Part shown: piece by piece, positions 27,606 through 37,476 of the stretch
Position numbering within the stretch: the first letter of the stretch is position 1
How the letters are laid out: each line of letters starts with the position of its first letter
Assembly: GCA_016208495.1 (NCBI GenBank)
Contig: JACQXX010000028.1
Location: forward strand, 103,634-167,633
Source: Acidobacteriota bacterium
GTDB taxonomy: Bacteria > Acidobacteriota > Blastocatellia > Chloracidobacteriales > Chloracidobacteriaceae
Direction: 5' to 3'
DNA length: 64,000 nt
Made by a program: the position numbers and the translations under genes
The notes under the pieces: generated by a model
What the model saw: the letters and a program-made list of their open reading frames with translations, nothing else
Told to the model about the DNA's origin: nothing
Databases searched by the model: none

Positions 27606-30600
27606 TTACCGAATCTTACTCGGATTGCGGAACTGGCCAATGCCACTTCCGATGTTGTTTGGAGTACCAACCAGCGACCAGGCGCCGTTGGGGAGGAATC
27701 TCCCCTGGATGCGATTGTTGAAGGTATCGCCCACCACGAGCAGGACGTTTCCGGCAAATGGTCCAGCCGTAAAGAAACTGACGGTAACTCCTTCAGCTTT
27801 ATTGACCTGTCCCAACTGCGAACCTGTCAGGGCAATGGCAGACGCGTTGTTGGCGTTTCCATTGGGAAAACTCAAGATTCGCGAGTTTCCAGTGTCTGCG
27901 ATAAAGAGCGTTCCCGTTGTCAGATCAACTGTAACTCCTTGTGGATTCTTAACTTTGTTTAAGGCTGTGCCTTGCGAGGCAATGATTGCCCCGCTCGTTC
28001 CGCTGGTTGTGGTGCTGGCATTGAGAATGCGCAAGATCCGGCTGTTGGATTCATCCGCGATGAAGAGCCGGAAGGTGTTGTCAACGATCAAGCCACGCGG
28101 GCTGCTGACCTGTCCGCCTCCGGCGCCATTAGTGGCAATCACGATGCTGCTGCCGGGAATGCCTCCGTTAAAGCGCATCACCCGTCCATTTCCAGTATCG
28201 GAAACATACAGGTTGCCATCTGAATCAAGTGCCAGTCCTTGCGGCGCACGAACCTGATTCAATCCCGAACCAACCGTGGCGAAATTGGCCCAGGTCACAC
28301 CGCTATCGGTTGAGAACTGAATTCGATCATTGCCGGTGTCAGCCACAAAAATCCGACCAGCACTATCAAAGGTGACCGCTTCAGGCTGACGGAACTGACC
28401 GTTACCTGAGCCAACCGTTCCAACTCCGATGACTGACCAGTTCGTGCCGTCAAACTGCTGCACCCGGTTATTGATGGTATCTGCAACCATTAAAAGGGCT
28501 TGCAACCCCGGTGGAATCAACGTTTGACCAGGACTGATACTGACATTTCCTTGTGAAAATGTTCCTGGAACATTCATCACGGTAAATGGAGCCGCCACGG
28601 TGACCGTTCCCGTCACAATCGTACCTGCCGTGCCATTGGTGGTTGAATCTCCGATGAGAAAGTCCACACCGCTATTTGGATGATTGATCGTGACCTGACC
28701 TCCTCCGCCACCGGCGGTGCAGAGGCTGGCACCATTGCAGGCACCTCCGGTGATCGTGCCTGTAATCCTGACACGCCCGGCTCCAGCGGTTGGTCCATTG
28801 TTGGTGATCGTGATTCGATTGGCGGTAACGGTACTCAGGGTGATGGCGCCATTGGTTTGATTCGTGAGCCCAGAACCATTGTCAATGCGAGCGGTAAACC
28901 GTCCGGTTCCAAGATTGATCGGTGCTGAAGCCGTGATGATAGCCGCACCCGTGTCACGTTGGGCATTCACGACTCCGGTTGAGGCCGGCTGGTTGGCCAG
29001 CAGGTTGATGTCGCTGTTGACCGCAGAAAGTGTGGAATTGACCGTGATACTCCGACCTGCCTGAAGGGTCAGGTCTCCACCGGCGGCAGCGATGGAAAGC
29101 GGGCTGTTGATGGTGATGTCATTGTTGGCCTGCAGGGCAACATCGGTTCCAGCATCGAGAGTTCGCTTGAGAAAATCCGCCGTGATCGTCAGGGTGGCTG
29201 CCTGTCCACGGTTATAGGTCAATTGATTCGGATTGGGTACTCCGACGGTGATTCGTCCGCTGGGTGGATCATTGCTCAGGGAAACTAAAAAGCTATCGTT
29301 GACCGCATCTTCAAAGAACCCAAAGACCAGTCCGGCGGCACCTGGAACGGCGCCGATAATGCTGTTTTGGGCGCTGATGGTATTGATCCCGTTGATGGTT
29401 TGCCCGGTTGATCCATTGACCCAGATCGCGGCGCCGGCATCCACGGTTGAACCGTTATCCCATTTCGGCCCTTGAATGACATAATTTCCATTGCTCAAAG
29501 CAATAATTGAACCAAACCCAATCTGGTCATCCGTGGTTGACCCAACCACACTATTGGCTGGGCTGACCGGGCCGGTGATTCCAGTTGTGCCGTTGCCCCA
29601 GGTCACGGCACCCGCATCAACCGCGGATCCGTTGTCCCACAGCGTACTGACCACGGTAAAATTTCCATTGCTCAGGGCCTGGACAAAATTGCTGCCAACC
29701 TGATCATTGGCTGTGGTTCCAAAGAGGCTATTTGATGTTGTGACTGGTCCGGAAAGTCCAGTCAGTCCATTGACCCAGGTGGCGGCACCCGCATCCACAA
29801 TCGAGGCGTTGTCCCATAAATTGCTGCGTACGACATAATTGCCATTGGTTAAGAGCAACGGTGCCCCCTTCGCCACCTGGTCGCCAGGTGATGTTCCAAC
29901 CAGGCTGTTGGATGGAGAAACGGGCCCAGTAATTCCAGTCGTGCCATTTCCCCAGGTGGCCGCACCGGCATCAACGGTGCCGCCATTGTCCCAACTAGAA
30001 CTGCACACGACATAATTGCCATTGCTCAGGGCAAAGACCCCATCCAGGCCAACTCGATCATTGGTTGTGATTCCGACCAGACTGTTTGTCGCCGTCACCG
30101 GCCCGGTCACGCCGGTCACACCATTTCCCCAGGTGATCGCCCCGGCATCAGCCGCTGACCCATTGCTCCACAAGACGCTGGCGACAACATAATTTCCATT
30201 TGTCAGGGCAACCGCCGGAGAAAATCCAACTGCGTCATTCATCGTTGTCCCAACGAGGCTATTCGCAGGCGTCACTGGGCCGGTGAGTCCAGTCACGCCA
30301 TTGACCAGCGTAACCGCCCCGGCATTGGTGACTGAGCCGTTCCTCCAGAAGGGCGCTCTCGTGACAAAATTGCCGTTGGTTAATTCGAGGATAAAACTTG
30401 ACCCAACCAGGTCACCCGGCGAACTGCCCACCAGGCTGTTTGACGATGTGACGAGGCCCGTGGTGCCGGTTGTTCCATTGCCAAGTGTGACCGCACCGGC
30501 ATCCACGGTTGATCCATTATCCCAGCGGGAACTCGACACGGTGTAATTTCCATTCATTAAACTTCGGGTCAGGAGCCCAACCTGGTCGCCGGTCTGACCA

Positions 30601-33134
30601 CCAACCAGGCTGTTGGCAGCCGAAACCAGTCCGGTGATACCCGTGGTGCCATTGCCCCAGGTCGCCGCACCAGCCTGGGTCGCCGCACCATTCGCCCAAT
30701 TTGGACTGGCGACGACATAGTTCCCATTCGACAACGCAAAAACAAACGAAGAGCCGACCTGATCATTTGCAGTGCTTCCAACCAGACTATTGGCAGCACT
30801 GACTACTCCTGTAATTCCAGTCGTGCCATTCCCCCAGGTAGCGGCGCCCCGGCTATTGTTCCAAAGGTGGCTATCCACCACATAATTGCCATTGGTGAGG
30901 GCAAAAATACTCCGGCTACTGACCTGATCACTGGTGGAACTCCCAACCAGGCTGTTGGTCGCACTGACCACGCCAGTCGTGCCGGTGGTGCCATTCCCCC
31001 AGGTGGCGGCGCCGGCATCCACCACCGAGCCGTTGTCCCACAATGGAGAGCCGACCACATAATTTTCATTCGTCAGATTGGTGGTGAGATTGCCGACCCG
31101 ATCCCCAGTGGTACTTCCGATGAGACTGTTGGTGGCGGAAACAGCACCGCTGACACCCGTGCTGGCGCTTCCCCAGGTGGCAGCACCAGCCTGAGTGGCG
31201 GATCCATTGGCCCAGAAAGGACTTCGAATGACAAAGTTTCCATTGCTGAGGAGTTCAGCCACCCCGTTTCCAACCTGATCATTGGCGCTACTGCCTCGAA
31301 GCGCACTGATCAAGGCGCCAGTCAATCCATTGTAGAGATACACTGCACCTGAACCGCTGGCCGCAAAATTATCATCTGGTTTACTGACCACAAGATTTCC
31401 ATTGCTCAAGGCTTGAACAAAAAGACTTGCGCTTGTGCCACCCGGATTTGGATCAACCAGTGTAAATTGTGGAAAGACCCCGCTTGCGTTATCCACCACG
31501 ATATTTTTTGGATCCAGCAGGAACTTTCCATTTGTGCCTGACTGGGCTTTGACGTTGACTTCGCCGTTGAGGGAGACTCCATTTCGGCTTGAAACTTCAA
31601 CCGAGCCGCCATTTCCGCCGTGGCTTCCACCTCGGGCACTGATCAGTGCCGTGCAGATGGTTTCTTTTTCAGACCACACCCGCACGTTTCCACCATCTCC
31701 GTTAGTCACGGCATCGGCCAGTAATCGGCTCGATGGGTTTATTTCAATTCGAAGACTGGAAGTGGCTTGGAATTCTTCATTCTTCATTCTCAATTCTTCA
31801 TTCTGTTTTCCGAGTTCGATGATTCCGCCGCCAGCGGGGCCATTGGCTTCTAAATGGGCATCAACCAGATCCAGCCGGTTTCCGAGCAGGGAAATATGCC
31901 CGCCTTTTTGCCCAAGGTGACTGGCGGAAACGACGAGTGAGCCGGAGAGAAAGAGACCAGGGGACAGGGGACAAGGGACAGGGGACAGGGAAAAGCCGGT
32001 TTGGATCAAGATGGTGCCGCCGTTGCCGTGCTGGCCGCCAAGGGTTGTTCCTCTGGCCAGGTCGGTTTGGATGCCGCGTTCAGTGAGTTGAATCGAAATC
32101 GTGCCGCCATCGCCCTCAGTGGCATCCGCGTGGATTTGCCCGGCCCAAAGCATTTTGCAGCCAGTCAGTGTGACTTTCCCGCCTTCAGAAAAACCATTGG
32201 CCTGAATCGTTCCCAACATATCGGTTATTGGTGAAATCAGATTGACTTCGCCACCAGCGCCAATGCCATCCGTAGCTGAAACATCAACCGTTCCACGAAG
32301 TTCCAGCGCTCCACCCAACTCACTATTCACCTGTGGAGCTCGCTGGTTTTCGATTTGAATCCCTGACCCCTGAACCCTGACCCCTGACCCCTGGCTCTGG
32401 GCAATTAGATTGACCGTTCCTGCCGGGGCTTCGATAGTGCCAGAGTGTTCGATTTGGTTGGCGATCAGCGTTAGGCTTTGATGAGCCGACACGCTCAAGT
32501 TCCCATGAACTTGAATTTTGGTGTTGTTTCCAGCCTTGAGCCGAAGTGCCACTGGTTCATCTGATATTGGGACAGGTTGAGAAAGATTTAACCGTGTCCC
32601 ATTTGCAAATTCCACCACATCAGCAGTTGAAACGAAGAGAGACCCACCGATCTCAACGCCGGAGTCCTTGCCGAATGTGACTCCGTTGGGGTTGATAATC
32701 CAAATATCGGCCTTTGGGAAAGCCTCTCGGGTGACAAGTCGTCCACTGATCTGACTGGGCAGTGTTCCAGTGACCACAATCCACACTCGACGAATCGGGT
32801 GACCATCCGGCTGCTTCTGGTCAAATTCGAGTGCCCGTCCATTGGGATTGACTTCAAATTGATCCACACAAAAGAACAGGTTTTCTCCTGCCAGGATGCC
32901 AGGTGTTGTGAGTCGGGAGGTTGGTTGAACGGCGTGGGATTTGGAGATAAAGGGTTGAGCCGTAGGTCCGGCGTGATGTTCATTGGCTTTGACCGGGCGG
33001 TTTTGCCAGGCGCCGAGAGCCGCCAGAGTCATCAAAAGAAAACTGAAAAACACTTGTAATAATGGGAACCGGGTGAACTGGAATTGAAAAATGGATGGTG
33101 TAAATGATCGAAGGGAAGGCAACAACGAGATCAT
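27606..33134 (-). CDS. Filamentous-haemagglutinin-type exoprotein with repeat array and NHL propeller
   Basis: 1842 residues. A hydrophobic signal segment (LLQVFFSFLLMTLAALGAW) precedes an FHA/TPS secretion-type domain (WIINPNGVTFGKDSGVEIGGSLFVST) and a beta-helix region. Residues of about 600-1260 hold eleven repeats of some 58 residues with the pattern NGNYVV-x-S-x-LWDNGSxxDAGAATWGNGTTGxTG...NSLVG, resembling a repeat family of unknown function (DUF5650-like). After a second beta-helix region, about six NHL-type repeats (FVADTGNDRIQF, LYVSDTGNGRVM, LFIADTGNSRIL) form a likely C-terminal beta-propeller. A surface or secreted adhesin is the reasonable guess. No TpsB transporter gene is visible nearby. 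Three different genomic repeats occur in frame inside it. Confidence 0.82.
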   Translation of the reverse strand: MISLLPSLRSFTPSIFQFQFTRFPLLQVFFSFLLMTLAALGAWQNRPVKANEHHAGPTAQPFISKSHAVQPTSRLTTPGILAGENLFFCVDQFEVNPNGRALEFDQKQPDGHPIRRVWIVVTGTLPSQISGRLVTREAFPKADIWIINPNGVTFGKDSGVEIGGSLFVSTADVVEFANGTRLNLSQPVPISDEPVALRLKAGNNTKIQVHGNLSVSAHQSLTLIANQIEHSGTIEAPAGTVNLIAQSQGSGVRVQGSGIQIENQRAPQVNSELGGALELRGTVDVSATDGIGAGGEVNLISPITDMLGTIQANGFSEGGKVTLTGCKMLWAGQIHADATEGDGGTISIQLTERGIQTDLARGTTLGGQHGNGGTILIQTGFSLSPVPCPLSPGLFLSGSLVVSASHLGQKGGHISLLGNRLDLVDAHLEANGPAGGGIIELGKQNEELRMKNEEFQATSSLRIEINPSSRLLADAVTNGDGGNVRVWSEKETICTALISARGGSHGGNGGSVEVSSRNGVSLNGEVNVKAQSGTNGKFLLDPKNIVVDNASGVFPQFTLVDPNPGGTSASLFVQALSNGNLVVSKPDDNFAASGSGAVYLYNGLTGALISALRGSSANDQVGNGVAELLSNGNFVIRSPFWANGSATQAGAATWGSASTGVSGAVSATNSLIGSTTGDRVGNLTTNLTNENYVVGSPLWDNGSVVDAGAATWGNGTTGTTGVVSATNSLVGSSTSDQVSSRSIFALTNGNYVVDSHLWNNSRGAATWGNGTTGITGVVSAANSLVGSTANDQVGSSFVFALSNGNYVVASPNWANGAATQAGAATWGNGTTGITGLVSAANSLVGGQTGDQVGLLTRSLMNGNYTVSSSRWDNGSTVDAGAVTLGNGTTGTTGLVTSSNSLVGSSPGDLVGSSFILELTNGNFVTRAPFWRNGSVTNAGAVTLVNGVTGLTGPVTPANSLVGTTMNDAVGFSPAVALTNGNYVVASVLWSNGSAADAGAITWGNGVTGVTGPVTATNSLVGITTNDRVGLDGVFALSNGNYVVCSSSWDNGGTVDAGAATWGNGTTGITGPVSPSNSLVGTSPGDQVAKGAPLLLTNGNYVVRSNLWDNASIVDAGAATWVNGLTGLSGPVTTSNSLFGTTANDQVGSNFVQALSNGNFTVVSTLWDNGSAVDAGAVTWGNGTTGITGPVSPANSVVGSTTDDQIGFGSIIALSNGNYVIQGPKWDNGSTVDAGAAIWVNGSTGQTINGINTISAQNSIIGAVPGAAGLVFGFFEDAVNDSFLVSLSNDPPSGRITVGVPNPNQLTYNRGQAATLTITADFLKRTLDAGTDVALQANNDITINSPLSIAAAGGDLTLQAGRSITVNSTLSAVNSDINLLANQPASTGVVNAQRDTGAAIITASAPINLGTGRFTARIDNGSGLTNQTNGAITLSTVTANRITITNNGPTAGAGRVRITGTITGGACNGASLCTAGGGGGQVTINHPNSGVDFLIGDSTTNGTAGTIVTGTVTVAAPFTVMNVPGTFSQGNVSISPGQTLIPPGLQALLMVADTINNRVQQFDGTNWSVIGVGTVGSGNGQFRQPEAVTFDSAGRIFVADTGNDRIQFSTDSGVTWANFATVGSGLNQVRAPQGLALDSDGNLYVSDTGNGRVMRFNGGIPGSSIVIATNGAGGGQVSSPRGLIVDNTFRLFIADESNSRILRILNASTTTSGTSGAIIASQGTALNKVKNPQGVTVDLTTGTLFIADTGNSRILSFPNGNANNASAIALTGSQLGQVNKAEGVTVSFFTAGPFAGNVLLVVGDTFNNRIQGRFLPNGAWSLVGTPNNIGSGIGQFRNPSKIR
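29380..31290 (-). repeat. Eleven tandem 58-residue coding repeats
   Basis: Eleven copies of the unit carrying LWDNGSxxDAGAATWGNGTTG lie in tandem within the exoprotein gene, about 174 bases per unit. The third copy from the N-terminus is shorter: it reads LWNNSRGAATW and lacks the GSxxDA stretch. Nucleotide divergence between copies is substantial, so the array is not recent. Confidence 0.85.
31771..31806. repeat. GAATGAA-type array in frame inside the exoprotein gene
   Basis: On the coding strand this reads as GAATGAAGAATTGAGAATGA-type units and is translated as KQNEELRMKNEEF, a charged stretch foreign to the surrounding beta-helix sequence. The same heptamer family is intergenic at 13252-13276 and 13401-13451. 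Confidence 0.7.
31957..31993. repeat. GGGGACA heptamer array in frame inside the exoprotein gene
   Basis: Five units of GGGGACA/GGGACAA are read on the minus strand as SLSPVPCPLSPGLF. The array introduces one Cys and several Pro residues into a beta-helix region. No intergenic copy of this particular unit is seen in the window. Confidence 0.7.
32360..32397. repeat. CCCTGAC/CCCTGAA heptamer array in frame inside the exoprotein gene
   Basis: Five units of the GGGTTCA/GGGTCAG family are read as SQGSGVRVQGSGIQ between the motifs GTVNLIAQ and IENQRAPQ. The translated repeat VRVQGSGF also appears in the NRPS insertion at 211-372. Confidence 0.75.
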
Positions 33135-33578
33135 AGGAGACTACCTGTCCGGGTGCGGGAAATAACATCGAGTCAAAAAAACGATGCGGACAGCCGTGGA
33201 ACTGAGGTTGGTTCCACTCTCCAATCTGGGCTGGCAGGGACTCAGTGCGACATCTTACCGGTCAGAACTGAGGACGGTTGACAGATGTCTGCAGATTCCA
33301 GCGAGAGATTTGAACTTTGAGGTGAAAATAAGGTGAAGTAGAGGGCTTTAACCATAGTCAAAGGAATCTGGATTCGTCAAGAACTTCATCAGTTGAGTGC
33401 TTGAAAAATCTAGCTTCCTGTGACGAAAGTGGGGATTAAAAAAATGGACCGTCTAAAAAAATAGGCTTTCACCACAGAGGACACAGAGGAGCACAGAGGA
33501 AAATCATTTCTTAAAACTCTGTGCTCCTTTGCATCCCGCCGTGGTGAGAAATTGATGAAGTCTTTTACCGGCAAGTCT
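33135..33578. repeat. 444-base gap with an ACCACAGAGG inverted element
   Basis: At 33468-33553, TTTCACCACAGAGGACACAG...GAGCACAGAGGAAAA is followed by its imperfect inverse AAAACTCTGTGCTCCTTTG...GTGGTGAGAAA. The same kind of ACACAGAGG unit is widespread between genes of unrelated bacteria. The remaining 330 bases upstream of the exoprotein gene show no gene and no clear promoter. Confidence 0.65.
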
Positions 33579-34559
33579 TTACCCAATAATTAGGATTTTC
33601 CCGCCACGGGCAGCGTGTTGAGCATGCGTGACGGCCTGGGTTATGTCATCCAGGTTGTAGCGGGCGGCAATCGGAGACTGAATCTTCCCACTCATCACCA
33701 GTGGAAGCACTGATTGGATTAACCCCAGCCGTTGTTCCGGGGTGGCTTCGGCAATCCAGCGACTGAGCCAGAACCCTTTGATGGTCAACTGTTTAAAGAT
33801 CATTGAACCGGGGTTGAGCAAGAGACCTTCCTGATCAAGGGCGCCATACACCAGCATCGTGCCACCAACGGTCAGGGCATTGGCCACCTGGCTGCCAATT
33901 TTGCCGGCGACGGCATCAATGGCGAATTGAACGCCCTTACCGTCAGTGATTTCCTGAATTCGTGGCGAGATGATTTCATCAGCAGTACAGATACAGGCAT
34001 CTGCACCAAGCGCGGTCAGTTCGTCAAACTGCTCGCGGCGGCGAACCAGATTGATAGTTTTAAAGCCGTACACTTTTGAAAGTTGGATGACCATTTGCCC
34101 AAGTGCCGAACCAGCCGCGGTTTGAACCAGCCACTCACCTGCGGGCACCTTCATTATTTCACGAGTCATCAGATAGGCCGATAACGGATTGACCACCACG
34201 GTCGAAGCCGTCTCAACCGGCAGTTCATCTGGAACTGGAATCACCTGAACGGCTTTGGCGACGACATATTCCTGCCAGGTGCCGCTACCGGTTTTCAAGG
34301 GCACGACTTTCTGGCCAGGTTTTAGCTCAACGCCATCCCCAACCTGTTCAATGACGCCAGCACCTTCCATTCCGCCGACGGCTGGCAACTGCGGTTTAAT
34401 GCCATAGATCCCCATTATCTGAAAGAGATCGGCTGGGTTAATTGGGCGCGACTGGAGACGAATCAAGACTTCACCCGGCCCTGGCTGAGGAATTGGAAGT
34501 TCTTCGATTTTGAGGACTTCCTGCGGAAGACCAAATTGAGAAAAACAAGCTGCTTTCAT
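33579..34559 (-). CDS. MDR-family quinone/enoyl reductase
   Basis: 326 residues, the normal length for the medium-chain dehydrogenase/reductase superfamily. The GroES-like N-terminal domain (PGPGEVLIRLQSRPINPADLFQIMG, GMEGAGVIEQVG) lacks the zinc-ligand pattern of classical alcohol dehydrogenases. The nucleotide-binding fold shows AAGSALGQMVIQLSKVYGFKTINLVRR. This combination points to the NADPH-dependent 2-enoyl thioester reductase or quinone reductase branch (MECR/ETR-like). The substrate is unknown. It is divergent from the PBP gene. Confidence 0.85.
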   Translation of the reverse strand: MKAACFSQFGLPQEVLKIEELPIPQPGPGEVLIRLQSRPINPADLFQIMGIYGIKPQLPAVGGMEGAGVIEQVGDGVELKPGQKVVPLKTGSGTWQEYVVAKAVQVIPVPDELPVETASTVVVNPLSAYLMTREIMKVPAGEWLVQTAAGSALGQMVIQLSKVYGFKTINLVRRREQFDELTALGADACICTADEIISPRIQEITDGKGVQFAIDAVAGKIGSQVANALTVGGTMLVYGALDQEGLLLNPGSMIFKQLTIKGFWLSRWIAEATPEQRLGLIQSVLPLVMSGKIQSPIAARYNLDDITQAVTHAQHAARGGKILIIG

Positions 34560-34652
34560 AGTTTTTGATGGTTGTCAGTTGGGAGTTGTCGGTTGTAGAG
34601 TGAAACATTCGTATCGCGTGCGCGCGGTACAGAATGCAAAACCAATCAGCGC

Positions 34653-34729
34653 AATTATGAATTATGAACTGGTGGTCCCAGTGAATGACAAAATGATTCC
34701 TTTTTTTCATAATTCATAATTCATAATTT
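34653..34729. repeat. AATTATG / CATAATT inverted element
   Basis: AATTATGAATTATGAA (34653-34668) and its inverse TTCATAATTCATAATTCATA (34706-34725) enclose about 40 bases between the divergent MDR and PBP genes. A related CATAATTCATCATTCATAAC string lies at 51258-51277. Confidence 0.75.
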
Positions 34730-34757
34730 GTATAACTCTCCAAGGTGTTTTTGAAGT

Positions 34758-37304
34758 ATGAACAGCAGTTATCAGGCCGGTGCACCTGGCGTGCCACCAT
34801 CACAAGCACGGTTTCGACGCAAAAGTTTCTGGCGGCGGATGTTTACGCCGCGCCGTGTGTTTTTGCTGAGTTTGCTGGTGTTGGTTGGATTGGGAGCGTT
34901 TGGATACTACTACCAGATTTATTCCAAGATCATTGACGATACGCTCAAAGGAAAAGTCTTTGTCCGGGCCAGCGGTATTTATGCCGCACCGTTTCGTGTT
35001 TCGACTGATTCGAATATCAAAAAATCACAGATTATTGCTCATTTGGATCGGGCCGGGTACCTCAACCCTGAAAAAACAGGTGACGCCAATCGGGGCAAGT
35101 ACATAGCCAAAGGAGACACCCTGGAAATAACCCCGAGCAGGGATTCAGCACAGGGCGCCTGGGCCTTTTCACCAATTCGACTCCGATTTGCTGGTGAAAA
35201 TATCAAAGACATTTATGCCCTGGACACCAAACAGAGCCTGACCGAATGTTTCCTGGAGCCGGAATTGTTGACATCGCTGAACCAGAATAAGGAAAAGCGA
35301 ACCATCATTGAATACAAAGACATCCCCAAAAATCTGAAAAATGCCATTGTCGCGGTCGAAGATCGCAATTTTGAAAAGCACCGTGGGATTGATTTTCGCG
35401 GACTGGCGCGGGCGATTTATCACAACTTCACAACCGAAGATGGGACAGTGCAGGGGGCTTCGACCATCACCCAACAACTGGTCAAAAACTATATCCTGAC
35501 ACCTGAGCGGACCATCAAACGCAAAATTGAAGAAGCGTTTATTTCGATTCTGCTCGAAGTCAAACTCTCAAAAGAGCAAATCATGCAGATGTACTGCAAC
35601 CAGATTTATCTGGGGCAGGACGGCAACTATTCGATCAACGGCGTTGGGGAAGCCTCCCGATTTTATTTCAATAAAGACTTGACGGACTTGAACTTACAGG
35701 AATGCGCCTTGATGGCTGGGATTATTCGCGGGCCGGGGTACTACTCACCGTTTCAGCACCGCGACCGGGCCAAAGACCGCCGACTCAAGGTGCTCAACGA
35801 TATGCTCGAAGAAAACTATATTACCCAGGCCCAGTTTGATGCGGTCAAAGATATTGATTTAGGGGTCAAATCGCGCACAGTGAGCAGCAACGCCGACGCC
35901 CCGTATTTCCTGGAGTTTCTCCAACAAAAATTAGCGGAACATGGCAAAACAGATGTCTTAAAGTCTCAATCCCTACGGATTTACAGCAGCATTGACATGG
36001 AATTGCAGCGGCTGGCCGACAAGGCATTTCGCGATGGCATTGACCGGTTGCTCAAAACCAACAAGGGGTTTGGGCCGAAAGCTGATTTGCTCCAGGGGGC
36101 GCTGGTGGCGTTAAACCCGAAAACGGGGGAAGTCCTGGCCATGGTCGGTGGGCGCGATTACAGCAAGACTCAGTTAAACCGCGCGACGGAAGCCCATCGT
36201 CAACCAGGTTCGGTGTTTAAGCCGATTGTCTACACCACGGCCATCATGACTGGGGAAGGCTTGCCTTGCTGCTCTGAAATTGCAAACGCGATTACCCCAT
36301 CAACGCTGTTTATGGATGCCAAACAGCAGTTTTTCTATGAAGATCGCGTGTACGAACCAGATAATTTTGGGGGCAGTTACAGCAATCAGGAAATTACCGT
36401 TCGCGAAGCCCTCACCAAATCGAAAAACACCATCACGGTGCGCATTGCCGAGTGCGTTGGCTATGACAAGGTGGCCCGAACCGCCGAAAAACTCGGGCTA
36501 CCCATGCCGCGCGAGAAACGACCGGATGGCTCAACCAAACTGAAATCATTTCCTTCGGTTGCCTTAGGTGTGACTGAAGCGACGCCGCTTGAAGTGGCGC
36601 GGGCCTATACTGCTTTTCCAAATTTGGGAATGTGGGTTGAGCCGGCGCCCTTCACCGCCTTGATTGATACCAAAGGTCAGTTGGAAAAAATCGTACCCAA
36701 ACGCGAACGGGGAATTTCAGCACCGGTCGCATCGGTAATGACTCATTTGCTGGAAGGTCCAATTGCCCGCGGGACCGCCGTGAAAGCCCAGGCGGTCGGG
36801 GCCAAGGCACTGGCCGGCAAAACCGGAACCAGCCGCGATGCCTGGTTTGCCGGATTTACTCCAAATCTGGTCTGTGTGGTCTATGTCGGGTTTGACGATA
36901 ACAGTCAATTAGGCATAACCGGTGGTGAAGCGGCACTCCCTATCTGGGTTGATTTTATGAAAGGCGCCCTGGCCTTGCGTCCCGACCTGGGGGGCGAAGC
37001 GTTTCCAGACGCTCCCAGCGGAGTTGAAAAGGTCAAAATTGACCTTGATTCAGGAAAACTGGCCACCGAAGAGTGTCCAAATGCGATTGACGGTTATTTT
37101 ATTGCCGGCACCATCCCGGAAGAATATTGCGACCACAATGGTCTTCCGTCTTTGCTCCCAGAAGGGATCTTCCCTGGCGACGAAGAAAACATGCCACCTC
37201 GACCCCAGGAACCAAACCAACCAACCACGAACCGAAAACCATTCCCCGGCTGGCGCAAACTTCCTGAAGTGATTGGTCAGGCCGTGCGCCGGGGGAGGGG
37301 CTGA
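34758..37304 (+). CDS. Class A penicillin-binding protein (glycosyltransferase-transpeptidase)
   Basis: 848 residues. It polymerises lipid II and cross-links the glycan strands at the outer face of the inner membrane. A basic cytoplasmic tail and one transmembrane helix (VFLLSLLVLVGLGAFGYYY) precede a regulatory segment like the UB2H region of PBP1b (residues 60-190). The GT51 domain shows AVEDRNFEKHRGID, GASTITQQLVKN and RKIEEAFISILLE. The transpeptidase has the active Ser in GSVFKP near 484, SKN and KTGTS near 690. All catalytic motifs are intact. The C-terminus is Pro-rich. Closest in layout to PBP1b/PBP1a. Confidence 0.94.
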   Translation: MNSSYQAGAPGVPPSQARFRRKSFWRRMFTPRRVFLLSLLVLVGLGAFGYYYQIYSKIIDDTLKGKVFVRASGIYAAPFRVSTDSNIKKSQIIAHLDRAGYLNPEKTGDANRGKYIAKGDTLEITPSRDSAQGAWAFSPIRLRFAGENIKDIYALDTKQSLTECFLEPELLTSLNQNKEKRTIIEYKDIPKNLKNAIVAVEDRNFEKHRGIDFRGLARAIYHNFTTEDGTVQGASTITQQLVKNYILTPERTIKRKIEEAFISILLEVKLSKEQIMQMYCNQIYLGQDGNYSINGVGEASRFYFNKDLTDLNLQECALMAGIIRGPGYYSPFQHRDRAKDRRLKVLNDMLEENYITQAQFDAVKDIDLGVKSRTVSSNADAPYFLEFLQQKLAEHGKTDVLKSQSLRIYSSIDMELQRLADKAFRDGIDRLLKTNKGFGPKADLLQGALVALNPKTGEVLAMVGGRDYSKTQLNRATEAHRQPGSVFKPIVYTTAIMTGEGLPCCSEIANAITPSTLFMDAKQQFFYEDRVYEPDNFGGSYSNQEITVREALTKSKNTITVRIAECVGYDKVARTAEKLGLPMPREKRPDGSTKLKSFPSVALGVTEATPLEVARAYTAFPNLGMWVEPAPFTALIDTKGQLEKIVPKRERGISAPVASVMTHLLEGPIARGTAVKAQAVGAKALAGKTGTSRDAWFAGFTPNLVCVVYVGFDDNSQLGITGGEAALPIWVDFMKGALALRPDLGGEAFPDAPSGVEKVKIDLDSGKLATEECPNAIDGYFIAGTIPEEYCDHNGLPSLLPEGIFPGDEENMPPRPQEPNQPTTNRKPFPGWRKLPEVIGQAVRRGRG

Positions 37305-37310
37305 TCAAGA

Positions 37311-37460
37311 ATGAGGAAAGTGGTTAGTGGTTAGTGGTTAGTCCCTGGTGCCTGGCCCTTAGTCCTTAGCCCTTAGGACTCAACACTTTCGAAGAAACAC
37401 CAGTCACCAAGCACCAGGAATCAGGAACTAACCACTAACCACTAACCACTAACCACTTTC
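37311..37460. repeat. GTGGTTA heptamer element, copy 1
   Basis: AATGAGGAAAGTGGTTAGTG (37311-37330) and further GTGGTTA units, a CCTTAGTCCTTAG-type spacer, and inverted arms of TAACCAC (37429-37455). The junction AATGAGGAAAGTGGTTAG is the same as that at the 3' end of the AmgK-like gene, and AATGAAGAAAGTGGTTAG at the end of mscS. Confidence 0.85.
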
Positions 37461-37476
37461 TTCACTCTTCATTCAC

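Noticed and set aside
34745..34936. Short frame at the PBP start
   Set aside because: It is a shadow in another frame of the PBP gene, which has a clear signal-anchor start.
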